A stretch of DNA of 64,000 nucleotides, taken from NCBI RefSeq assembly GCF_900109885.1, contig NZ_FOBS01000016.1, forward strand, positions 1 through 64,000, written 5' to 3'. Source of the DNA: Syntrophus gentianae (lineage in GTDB: Bacteria > Desulfobacterota > Syntrophia > Syntrophales > Syntrophaceae). The notes below the pieces were generated by a model. The model did no database searches, was not told where the DNA came from, and saw nothing but the letters and a program-made list of their open reading frames with translations. The position numbers and the translations under genes are program-made. Position 1 is the stretch's first letter, and each line of letters starts with the position of its first letter. Positions 7,752 to 15,113 of this stretch are shown one piece after another.

Positions 7752-8642
7752 CTACCGCCTCAACACATGTCTCAGCGCCTCTTCAATTTCCGGATGCTTG
7801 AACTCAAACCCTGAGGATGTCAGCTTATCGGGAACGGCCCTTGTACTGACGAGGAACTCCTCGTCGGCCATTTCGCCGAGGACGGCGCGCAGGAGAAACG
7901 ACGGGACTCGAAACAATGTCGGGCGTTTCAAGATTGTATTGAGCGCTTTAGTGAACTCACGGTTTGTAACGGGATTCGGTGCGCACAGATTCAGCGGCCC
8001 GGAGAAGGATTCCGTGCCCAGAATGAAATCCATGGCGGCGACAAGGTCGTCAATGGCGATCCAGCTCATGTATTGCTTCCCAGATCCCAGAACAACCCCC
8101 AGTCCGGCTTTCGACAAGGGCAGCAACCGGGGCAGCAGTCCTCCATATCGGCTGAGCACGGGACTGATGCGAAGATTTACGACTCGAATCCCCACCTCCT
8201 GAGCTGCCCCGGCGGCGGCTTCCCACTCCCGGCTTATCCCGGCAAGGAAACCTCTGCCGGCTGGGCTGGTCTCGTTCAAAACAACGTCCCCGCCGTCCCC
8301 GTAGAAGCCGATCCCGGAGGCAGACAGGAACACCTTGGGTGGGCGTTTCAAGCGGGCAATCCCCTTGGCGAACAAGAAGGTGCTCTCGATGCGGCTGGAA
8401 CGTATCCTCTCCTTCTTTTGCTTTGTCCATCGTCCGCTGCCGATGCTGTCGCCGGAGAGATTGATTGCCGCGTCGATCTCGGCATCGGCAGGCAGATCGA
8501 GAATACCCTGCCGAGGGTCCCAGAATTCGCCCTTCTTCGATTTGTCGCGCACCAGTCTGAGAATCCTATGCCCCCACGCTTCAAGATAGGGCGCCAGAGC
8601 TGATCCGATAAGCCCCGACGCGCCTGACATCAGAATCTTCAT
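7752..8642 (-). CDS. TIGR01777-family NAD(P)-dependent epimerase-like protein
   Basis: A 296-residue short-chain dehydrogenase-like protein of the YfcH/SulA-like TIGR01777 family. The N-terminal dinucleotide fold carries MSGASGLIGSAL. Family signatures are INLSGDSI-SGRWT, FLSASGIGFYGDGGD, EWEAAA and YMSWIAIDDLVAAM, with a C-terminal LNLCAPNPVTNREF-KALN. The usual SDR Tyr is in GFYGD. Substrate is unknown across the family. The start at 8642 is supported by GGGGAG eight bases upstream. It faces the DUF2071 gene divergently. Members often neighbour cyclopropane-synthase and flavoprotein genes, as here. Confidence 0.87.
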   Translation of the reverse strand: MKILMSGASGLIGSALAPYLEAWGHRILRLVRDKSKKGEFWDPRQGILDLPADAEIDAAINLSGDSIGSGRWTKQKKERIRSSRIESTFLFAKGIARLKRPPKVFLSASGIGFYGDGGDVVLNETSPAGRGFLAGISREWEAAAGAAQEVGIRVVNLRISPVLSRYGGLLPRLLPLSKAGLGVVLGSGKQYMSWIAIDDLVAAMDFILGTESFSGPLNLCAPNPVTNREFTKALNTILKRPTLFRVPSFLLRAVLGEMADEEFLVSTRAVPDKLTSSGFEFKHPEIEEALRHVLRR

Positions 8643-8821
8643 GGCAATTCTCCCCGGCTGCAAATTATCCCGACCCTGAGAACCGCTGCCGCGGTCAAGG
8701 GATGAAAAATATCATAGGGTTGACATTGATCCGATCATAACTTAAAATATTTGTGCATATATTTGTTTGTCAAGCCAACAATCACTGTCGAATTTTCCTG
8801 TATTGTGAGACGGGGTTTTTT

Positions 8822-9523
8822 ATGGCTGAGCGATTCCAACTGCTGACAATCAAAATGGACCTGCACAATGTGCTTTATGTCTCTTATCTGGTCCCTGTCG
8901 ATCGCGTCCGCCCGGTGGTCCCCTCCGAATTGACGCTGGCTGCGTCGAAGGGTCGGGTATTCCTGTCCATTGTGGCCATGCAGTGCAGGAATGTCCATCT
9001 CTCCCGCCTGGAGTGGCCAGGCTTCAATTACGACCAGCTCAATCTTCGCACCTATGTTTTAGACCCGAAAACTGGAAACCCGTCGGTTTACTTTGTCAAA
9101 AGCGGCGTCTCTTCGACTTTTATCCCTTTCGCCACACGCATCCTCGGCATACCCTGGGAGCGCATAACCTTCGACCTGCTCAAGGAGCGCTCCGAAGAAG
9201 GGGAGGACTTCTATAAGGCAATCGGCAACTGGAACGGGGATATCGAAATCTGGATGAAGCCGTCCGACATGAAGGGCTTGGACAGAACAGTCATCGAATC
9301 CATTACGGGGCCGCGAGTGGGATTTATCGGCAGGGGCGGCAGCGTGAAAAGGATCGCTATCGAACATAAAGTTCTGGATGTCCGCAGGCTTTCGCTCTTG
9401 AGAATCCGCTTTCCCCTGCCGGTGGAGGCTGGCCTGCTGTCCGCATCCGAATTGGAAAATCCCGACAGCGTTCTGATCGTGCCGGAGTCGCAGTTTTCTG
9501 TTTATATTCAAGGGAGGAGGTAA
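8822..9523 (+). CDS. DUF2071 (YqjF-like) protein
   Basis: A 233-residue soluble protein. The opening segment HNVLYVSYLVPVDRVRPVVPS is typical of DUF2071, whose members begin with an acetoacetate-decarboxylase-like barrel segment. Other family-like stretches are GRVFLSIVAMQCRN, FNYDQLNLRTYV and GNPSVYFVKSGVSS. The biochemical role is not known. The start at 8822 gives the family-like N-terminus; the frame is open back to 8753, but that part encodes a Cys-rich AT-biased stretch that looks non-coding. It is four bases from the following membrane-protein gene. Confidence 0.75.
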   Translation: MAERFQLLTIKMDLHNVLYVSYLVPVDRVRPVVPSELTLAASKGRVFLSIVAMQCRNVHLSRLEWPGFNYDQLNLRTYVLDPKTGNPSVYFVKSGVSSTFIPFATRILGIPWERITFDLLKERSEEGEDFYKAIGNWNGDIEIWMKPSDMKGLDRTVIESITGPRVGFIGRGGSVKRIAIEHKVLDVRRLSLLRIRFPLPVEAGLLSASELENPDSVLIVPESQFSVYIQGRR

Positions 9524-9527
9524 TGTC

Positions 9528-9965
9528 ATGACCGTTTTCGAGTTCATCCTGGCGGCAGTCCTAGCCGGCATAGCCATGGCAGCACTCACCGAGCTCGGAT
9601 ACCGCCTGGGCATGATCAAGGCAAATCTGCTCCTCATCGATGGGGAATTCGCCCTGAAGATGGCAGGAGCCGGAGCAGGGCAGCCCCTTGTATACGTTGT
9701 GGGCGTCGTCGTGCATCTGGTCACCAGCGCCGTCTTTGGAGCCGCATACTACGTCATAACGCGCCTTTTGAATGTTGATCCGGAAAATGTTGCCGTGATT
9801 GCAGTCTACGTATTTCTGCTCTGGCTGTCCATGCTCTTCTTCGCACTTCCCGTGGCGGGTCAAGGGTTGCTGGGCAGACGCGCGGCTACCTCGGCGTGGT
9901 ACGAACAGCTTGTGCTGCACGTCGTTTTCGGAGGCGTCCTGTGGATGGGGCTGGCTTTGTTCTGA
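9528..9965 (+). CDS. Small integral membrane protein, unknown function
   Basis: A 145-residue protein with about four hydrophobic segments: residues 3-22 (FEFILAAVLAGIAMAALTEL), about 53-80, about 86-108 (VAVIAVYVFLLWLSMLFFAL) and the C-terminal LVLHVVFGGVLWMGLALF. Two His residues sit inside membrane segments. I do not recognise a specific family. It follows the DUF2071 gene by four bases and is probably in the same transcript; a role in the neighbouring lipid-modification genes is only inferred from position. Confidence 0.7.
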   Translation: MTVFEFILAAVLAGIAMAALTELGYRLGMIKANLLLIDGEFALKMAGAGAGQPLVYVVGVVVHLVTSAVFGAAYYVITRLLNVDPENVAVIAVYVFLLWLSMLFFALPVAGQGLLGRRAATSAWYEQLVLHVVFGGVLWMGLALF

Positions 9966-10032
9966 GGCAGACTGCCCGAAAATGCTTTCGGAGAGTCCAT
10001 GGATTTTCCGCCAACGCTGGAACCGTCACCAT

Positions 10033-10074
10033 GCATCTGCCCTTAGGAAAACGAAAAAATGGCATCTGTCCCTA
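10033..10074 (+). repeat. Short imperfect direct repeat
   Basis: GCATCTGCCCTTA at 10033-10045 recurs as GCATCTGTCCCTA at 10062-10074 (11 of 13 identical) in the gap before the NTF2-like gene. Sequences of the type GCATCTGTCCCT are sometimes seen at edges of small mobile remnants, but no transposase is present here. Confidence 0.35.
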
Positions 10075-10116
10075 TGAATGGGTCTTTATAGGGAAATAAA
10101 ACGTCGAGGAACAGAC

Positions 10117-10701
10117 ATGCTTAATGGAAAAGTCACTCTTTTTTTCGTCCTTGCCTGCCTTGTTCTGGGCGGGTGTATGGTCGATCCTGAACACCAGGGG
10201 GCCTATATGGAAAATTACCGTAAGTTCCTCAGGGAAACAGATACCCACGTCATCCCTCCGCCTCCTCCGGGTTCAGAGGTGGAAAAGCATGCCATCGAAA
10301 CGTTCCGCCTCTTCTATGAAGTCTTTTCCGAAGAGCGGATCCGGCGCAGTATCAAGACACTATACGCCCCGGATGCCTATTTCCGCGACGGCTTTCGAGA
10401 GGTCCAGGGGATCGAGGCCATTACTGCCTATTTTATTTCCAGCACGGATGCGGTTTCCTCGTGCACCTTCGACATTCAGGATGTGGCCGTCCATGATGGA
10501 AACTACTACTTCCGCTGGATCATGCATCTAACCCTGAAACGCAACAAGGAAAAGCCGATTCAGGCTGTGGGCATGTCGCACGTACGCTTCAATGCCCAGG
10601 GACAGATCATCTTTCATCAGGACTACTGGGATACGGGAATCATCTACGAGCAGGCGCCGATTCTGGGCCGGATCATCACCTGGATTCGCAGCCGTATTTA
10701 A
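10117..10701 (+). CDS. NTF2/SnoaL-like domain lipoprotein
   Basis: A 194-residue lipoprotein: signal with lipobox VLGGC (Cys17), a proline-rich linker (HVIPPPPPGS), and a SnoaL/NTF2-like cone fold running from FRLFYEVFSEERIRRSIKTL to the C-terminus, with AYFISSTDAVSSCTF, YFRWIMHLTLKR and HQDYWDTG. This pattern matches NTF2-like proteins that sit next to flavoprotein/DUF1365/CFA-synthase genes in Proteobacteria. The fold binds small hydrophobic ligands, so a lipid-related task is plausible. The start at 10117 gives the signal peptide directly; the frame is open back to 10078. The next gene starts 55 bases downstream. Confidence 0.82.
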   Translation: MLNGKVTLFFVLACLVLGGCMVDPEHQGAYMENYRKFLRETDTHVIPPPPPGSEVEKHAIETFRLFYEVFSEERIRRSIKTLYAPDAYFRDGFREVQGIEAITAYFISSTDAVSSCTFDIQDVAVHDGNYYFRWIMHLTLKRNKEKPIQAVGMSHVRFNAQGQIIFHQDYWDTGIIYEQAPILGRIITWIRSRI

Positions 10702-10755
10702 CCATGGACCCTGTTGTACCGGCGGGGAATGCCGGAATATGTCTTTGAGGTGCCG

Positions 10756-12033
10756 ATGACCATGCACGAGTCGCGATTGCGTATAGCCGTTCTGGGTGCC
10801 GGTGTTGCGGGTATTGTCGCCGCCTATCTGCTTTCCCGAAGGCACGATGTGACGCTCTATGAGAGGAACGATTATATCGGCGGCCACACGAACACGATCG
10901 CCGTTCCCGGCGGCAAAGACGGATCGATCCCGGTGGATACGGGTTTTATCGTCTTCAACGATCGGACCTACCCTCTCTTCAACCGCTTTCTGGATCAGCT
11001 GGGCGTCCGGGCCGGAAAAACGGACATGTCCTTCAGCTACGCCGACCAGCAAAGCTCCCTCTGCTATGCCAGCCGTGATCTGGACAGCCTTTTCGCCCAG
11101 CGGAAGAACCTCTTCCGGCCGTCCTTCTGGCGGTTTGTCGACGGCATGCTGCGCTTCAACCGCATCACTCGAAGCCGCCTCCACGAAGGCGCCCTGTCCC
11201 GCATATCCCTCGGAGAGCATCTGGAACGGGAGGGCTTCGGGGATTCCGTTGCCCGGGCCTTCGTCCTTCCCATGGCCGGAGCCATCTGGTCCGCTCCCGA
11301 CGGCGACATCCGGTCTTTTCCCGCCGAGACCTTTGCCCGTTTCTACGAGAATCACGGCCTCTTGTCGCTTCGGGACCACCCTCAGTGGTATTATGTCGCC
11401 GGGGGCAGTTCAACCTATGTCCGTGCCTTCCTGAAAAGCTTTCCGGGGGGAGTGCATCTCTCCAGTCCCGTCGTCGCCGTTGAAAGGACAGAGGCGGGCA
11501 TTGTCCTGAAGCTGCCCGGCGGCGAAGAGAGGTATGACGGCGCCGTCATTGCCACCCATGCCGATGAGGCCCTGCTCCTCCTGGCCGATCCCTCCGATGA
11601 CGAGGTCCGCCTGCTTTTGCCCTGGAGGTATGCAGCCAATCGAACGATTCTCCATCGCGATACCTCCTTTCTTCCGCCGAACCGGCGCGCCTGGGCGTCC
11701 TGGAACTATATCCGGCCCGCAGGTGGAAAGGAGCGTGATCCAGTTACCCTCACCTATGACATGACGAGATTGCAGCATCTTCCCGCCGACGCCGGGCGGA
11801 TCTGCGTGACCCTAAACCCCTGGAGGGAGATAGCGCCGTCATCGGTCATCCGGAGCTTTGTTTACAGCCACCCCATGTACAGCTTCGATGCCCTGGCCAC
11901 CCAGAGTCAACTTCCGATTCTCAACGGCAGGCGGCATACCTATTTCTGCGGCAGCTATTTCGGTTACGGTTTTCATGAAGACGCGGTCCGCTCCGCCGTG
12001 GAGGTGGCGCGCCAATTCGGCATTGAATTGTAG
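10756..12033 (+). CDS. FAD-dependent oxidoreductase (amine-oxidase fold), CFA-synthase partner
   Basis: A 425-residue flavoprotein. The N-terminal Rossmann motif is VLGAGVAGIVAAYLLSRRHD, followed by the acidic ribose-binding Glu of YERNDYIGGHTNT. Later motifs are VDTGFIVFNDRTYP, YVAGGSSTYV and a C-terminal FAD motif CGSYFGYGFHEDAVRSA. The substrate is unknown; homologues are annotated as NAD/FAD-binding proteins next to DUF1365 and cyclopropane-synthase genes, which points to oxidation or desaturation of lipid acyl chains (inference). The start at 10756 has GAGG five bases upstream; 10714, 10729 and 10762 are alternatives. Only three bases separate it from the fused gene downstream. Confidence 0.87.
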   Translation: MTMHESRLRIAVLGAGVAGIVAAYLLSRRHDVTLYERNDYIGGHTNTIAVPGGKDGSIPVDTGFIVFNDRTYPLFNRFLDQLGVRAGKTDMSFSYADQQSSLCYASRDLDSLFAQRKNLFRPSFWRFVDGMLRFNRITRSRLHEGALSRISLGEHLEREGFGDSVARAFVLPMAGAIWSAPDGDIRSFPAETFARFYENHGLLSLRDHPQWYYVAGGSSTYVRAFLKSFPGGVHLSSPVVAVERTEAGIVLKLPGGEERYDGAVIATHADEALLLLADPSDDEVRLLLPWRYAANRTILHRDTSFLPPNRRAWASWNYIRPAGGKERDPVTLTYDMTRLQHLPADAGRICVTLNPWREIAPSSVIRSFVYSHPMYSFDALATQSQLPILNGRRHTYFCGSYFGYGFHEDAVRSAVEVARQFGIEL

Positions 12034-12036
12034 GCG

Positions 12037-14034
12037 ATGAGAACTTCAGTCGAACACAAGCCTTTTATTCGTTCACGCATTTACGATGGGTTTGTCGAGC
12101 ACAAGCGCCATCTGCCGGCCGTGCATTCTTTCCGCTATCCCCTCTTTTTCTTCTGCTTCGATCTGGACGAGCTTGCCGGCCTGGACCGGGGCATCCCCTT
12201 TTTCGGCCACAATCGCTTCCGTCCTTTTTCAATCCATGACGGGGATTTTCTCGATCCAGGCTCTCTGGACCTGCGTTCAAAGGTGCTGCGGAGGCTGGCG
12301 GACGGAATTTCTGCATCCGATATTGCCCGGATCTTTCTCGTCACTTCGGCGCGCTATTTCAACTATGTCTTCAACCCCGTCAGTTTTTACTATGTTTTCT
12401 CAGCACAGGAGGAGCTTTTGTGCATCCTGGCCGAGGTGAACAACACCTTCGGCGAGAAGCACCTCTATGTCCTGCGGGACGGGAACGGCCCTGTCAGAAC
12501 CTATCCCGCTCGATTCACGGCGCAGAAGAGCTTTCACGTCTCCCCCTTCAACAATCTCGAAGGCGAGTATTCTTTCCGGTTTTCATCCCTTGGAGACCAC
12601 CTGGATATCTCCATCGAATTGTGGCGTGAAGGTCAGCGGGTCTTTGAAGGACACCTGCAGGGAAAGGCCCTGGAGCTGACGACGGGAAACATCGCCCGGA
12701 TGTTCCTGCGGCACCCCCTGGCCCCTCAACTCACTATGCCCAGAATCTTTTTCGAGGCGGCGCGGCTCTATTTCCTCCGTTCTCTTCCCTATCATGAAAA
12801 ACCGATGCCCCACTCCCGGATGACGATCCGCCGCAAAGGTCCGACCCTTTGCGAAGGGCTGTCCATGCGGCTTTTCTTCAAACTTTTAACGGGGATTAAA
12901 ACAGGAGGACTGCAGTTGGGTCTTCCCGACGGCCGCAGGAGATATTTCGGAAACCAGGGAGAACCGATTCAGGGGGAGATGATCCTTCATGAGAACCGCT
13001 TTTTTAAAAAAGCGGTTCTTGGGGGCGATGTGGGGCTTGGGGAAGCCTATGTTGAGGGACTCTGGGACTCGGATGATATCGTGGCGCTGTTTTCCGTGCT
13101 GATTCGCAATCGCCGGACCCTGTTCAACGGATACCCCGTTTCGGCTTTTCTGTCCCGTCTTAAAAACCGCGTCGTCCATGCCCTGAGGGCTAACGATTCG
13201 ACGGGCTCGCGGAAAAACATCGAGGCCCATTACGATCTGGGCAATGCGTTCTTTCAAACCTTTCTGGACGGAAACCTCATATACTCCAGCGGGATCTATG
13301 GGGATGGGATTGAGTCCTGTGAGGAGGCCCAGCAACGGAAGATCGAACTCATCCTGCAGAAGGCGCAGATTGAAGCGTCGGACTCTGTCCTGGAGATCGG
13401 CTGCGGATGGGGCGGCTTTGCGGCGGAAGCGGCAAGGAAGACCGGCTGTCGTTTAACGGGAATCACCGTTTCCGAGCAACAGTCCACCTATGCCCGGGAA
13501 CGGATGACGCGGGAGGGGCTTGAAGACCGTGTTTCCATCCGCCTTGTCGATTACCGGGACGTGACCGGAACCTTCGACAAGATCGTTTCCATCGAAATGC
13601 TCGAAGCTGTGGGGCCTCAGTATCTGAAAGTCTTTTTTTCCACCTGCGACCGGCTGCTCAAACCCGGCGGCAGGGCGGTGTTTCAGGTCATCACCGTGCC
13701 GGATCAGAACTATGAGGACTACCGGAGAGAAACGGACTGGATTCAGAAACACATCTTTCCCGGCGGGCATCTTCTGTCCGTATCGGTCCTGGCGAACACC
13801 GCCGCCCGGCATTCTTCCCTGGTCATGGAACACCTGGAGGATATCGGGCCCCATTATGCCGCCACCCTGAGAGACTGGCGGGAAAAATTCCAAAAAAACA
13901 GACAGGCTGTCCGGTCCCTTGGTTTCGATGAGGCCTTCGTGCGCAAATGGTTGTACTATTTGTCCATCTGCGAGGCGGGGTTCCGTGAGAGGGCTCTCGG
14001 TGATATCCAGGTCGTTTTTCGAAAGCCGGCATGA
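12037..14034 (+). CDS. Fusion of DUF1365 and cyclopropane-fatty-acyl-phospholipid synthase
   Basis: A 665-residue protein made of two parts usually encoded separately. Residues 1-245 are DUF1365 (RSRIYDGFVEHKR, HSFRYPLFFFCFDLDEL, ARYFNYVFNPVSFYYVF, VNNTFGEKHLYV). Residues from about 280 are a CFA synthase: NRFFKKAVLGGDVGLGEAYV, AHYDLGNAFF, the SAM-binding VLEIGCGWGGFA, ITVSEQQ, FDKIVSIEMLEAVG, and YLSICEAGF, whose Cys corresponds to the conserved near-C-terminal Cys. CFA synthases add a methylene group from SAM across a lipid double bond; related enzymes make methylated or furan precursors. DUF1365 has no assigned reaction. The domain order and tight coupling to the FAD oxidoreductase suggest that the three activities work in sequence on membrane lipids. 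Confidence 0.9.
   Translation: MRTSVEHKPFIRSRIYDGFVEHKRHLPAVHSFRYPLFFFCFDLDELAGLDRGIPFFGHNRFRPFSIHDGDFLDPGSLDLRSKVLRRLADGISASDIARIFLVTSARYFNYVFNPVSFYYVFSAQEELLCILAEVNNTFGEKHLYVLRDGNGPVRTYPARFTAQKSFHVSPFNNLEGEYSFRFSSLGDHLDISIELWREGQRVFEGHLQGKALELTTGNIARMFLRHPLAPQLTMPRIFFEAARLYFLRSLPYHEKPMPHSRMTIRRKGPTLCEGLSMRLFFKLLTGIKTGGLQLGLPDGRRRYFGNQGEPIQGEMILHENRFFKKAVLGGDVGLGEAYVEGLWDSDDIVALFSVLIRNRRTLFNGYPVSAFLSRLKNRVVHALRANDSTGSRKNIEAHYDLGNAFFQTFLDGNLIYSSGIYGDGIESCEEAQQRKIELILQKAQIEASDSVLEIGCGWGGFAAEAARKTGCRLTGITVSEQQSTYARERMTREGLEDRVSIRLVDYRDVTGTFDKIVSIEMLEAVGPQYLKVFFSTCDRLLKPGGRAVFQVITVPDQNYEDYRRETDWIQKHIFPGGHLLSVSVLANTAARHSSLVMEHLEDIGPHYAATLRDWREKFQKNRQAVRSLGFDEAFVRKWLYYLSICEAGFRERALGDIQVVFRKPA
12992..13019. 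repeat. 28-bp perfect palindrome inside the DUF1365-CFA gene
   Basis: The left arm AGAACCGCTTTTTT (12992-13005) is followed without spacer by its exact reverse complement AAAAAAGCGGTTCT (13006-13019). It encodes NRFFKKAVL, a conserved CFA-synthase segment, so protein constraint may explain part of the symmetry. The right arm is GC-then-TTCT rather than a U-tract, so it is not a standard terminator. Confidence 0.8.
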
Positions 14035-14043
14035 AATGCCGGC
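14025..14043. repeat. Hairpin spanning the stop codon of the DUF1365-CFA gene
   Basis: GCCGGCAT (14025-14032), loop GAA, ATGCCGGC (14036-14043). This perfect 8-bp stem contains the TGA stop (14032-14034). No T-run follows, so it is either a transcript 3'-end stabiliser or a REP-like element rather than an intrinsic terminator. Confidence 0.6.
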
Positions 14044-14175
14044 GAGAAGAGGCGAAAAGGGATCAAAGAAGCATATGTCTTGAACTCAAGATTTGTTCAT
14101 CGAAGGCTCAGGGTTGACTCCGAGCATTAGCCGGTCCGTTTTCACGATAAAGGCCATATTTTAGAGGAAAAGGTG

Positions 14176-14640
14176 ATGAAAATATTGTCATTGCTTCTGG
14201 GTTTTTTATTCACTGCTCCTTTCGTCTTACAGACCTATTCCCTGATCCCCTTTTTCGGGCGAAAAAAAGCCCTTTGCATTGTCGGAAGGCAGTTGACATC
14301 GGCCGCGGTTTTAGGGGTGAAACTATTGATTCCACGTATCCATTCAAAACGGGAGTATTCAATTTTCAAGGAGAAGGTAAAAAGGAACTTCCTGTTTATT
14401 GGCAAGCTTTATCATTTAAGGATTGAAAATGAAACGCGGGATAAAATTGAATTTCGGTTCCATTTCTGTCCCGTTGCCAAGATGCTTAAGATCTTTGGAT
14501 TGCCTGATCTATGCAGGTATTCCTGTGCGGGAGATTGGGAGATTGCAAAGGAGAACAAGGAATATTGGACGTTTTCAAGACAAACGACCATCGGAACCGG
14601 GGGGCGGTATTGCAATCATACCTACTCAAGAAAGGAATAA
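14176..14640 (+). CDS. ATC-hydrolase-like protein (L-2-amino-thiazoline-4-carboxylate hydrolase fold)
   Basis: A 154-residue protein with an N-terminal hydrophobic segment (ILSLLLGFLFTAPFVLQTY). The C-terminal half, FHFCPVAKMLKIFGLPDLC, CAGDWEIAKENKEYWTFSRQ and TIGTGGRYCNHTYSRK, has the Cys/Asp pattern of the ATC-hydrolase-like family. Many members outside the cysteine pathway have no known substrate. The ATG at 14176 follows AGGAAAAGG. G+C is clearly lower than in the flanking lipid genes, which suggests a separate origin. It stands alone between the CFA group and the FAS-like cluster. Confidence 0.6.
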   Translation: MKILSLLLGFLFTAPFVLQTYSLIPFFGRKKALCIVGRQLTSAAVLGVKLLIPRIHSKREYSIFKEKVKRNFLFIGKLYHLRIENETRDKIEFRFHFCPVAKMLKIFGLPDLCRYSCAGDWEIAKENKEYWTFSRQTTIGTGGRYCNHTYSRKE

Positions 14641-14846
14641 CCCCTTTCCCTTTCATTCGTCGGGAGGTTTCCAAAACCCTGATTGACAGGAGAAATTTTC
14701 TCAGGTAATCGATCCTTGCATGAGACCAATAGAGGGAGAACGTACTCCCCTTGGGTGAAAATTAAATCAGAATTCCGGAGCGGGTTGTCTCGATAAGAAA
14801 AATTCAAGTGCCGGGCTGCGGATCTAAATTTTTTTAGAGGTTGTAC

Positions 14847-15113
14847 ATGGAGAAATTGATTGGGGAACTGAGGGATAAGATTATTGAAACGTTGAACCTT
14901 ATGGATGTGGCGCCCGAGGACATCCCTCTGGATGATCCGCTGATCGGTACGGAACTGGGGCTCGATTCCATCGATGTGCTGGAGCTTGTCATGATGCTGG
15001 AAAAGGACTACGGCGTCGTCGTGGACAGCAAGGAACTGGGGATGAAAGTGTTTGCCTCCCTGAGGAATCTGGCCCAGTACGTCCAGGAAAACCGCGTGGA
15101 GATGACGGATTGA
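14847..15113 (+). CDS. Acyl carrier protein 1 of the lipid cluster
   Basis: An 88-residue acyl carrier protein with the phosphopantetheine site LGLDSIDVLELV, Ser41 being the attachment residue. It is acidic and four-helix in pattern, with LIGTELGLDS before the site and a C-terminal SLRNLAQYVQ. It would carry the growing acyl chain in the cytoplasm. The start at 14847 follows AGAGG by six bases. The stop overlaps the TTG start of the ketosynthase gene by four bases, so ACP and ketosynthase are probably made in a fixed ratio. It is the first gene of the FAS/PKS-like cluster; the 206-bp gap upstream probably holds the promoter. Confidence 0.9.
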   Translation: MEKLIGELRDKIIETLNLMDVAPEDIPLDDPLIGTELGLDSIDVLELVMMLEKDYGVVVDSKELGMKVFASLRNLAQYVQENRVEMTD

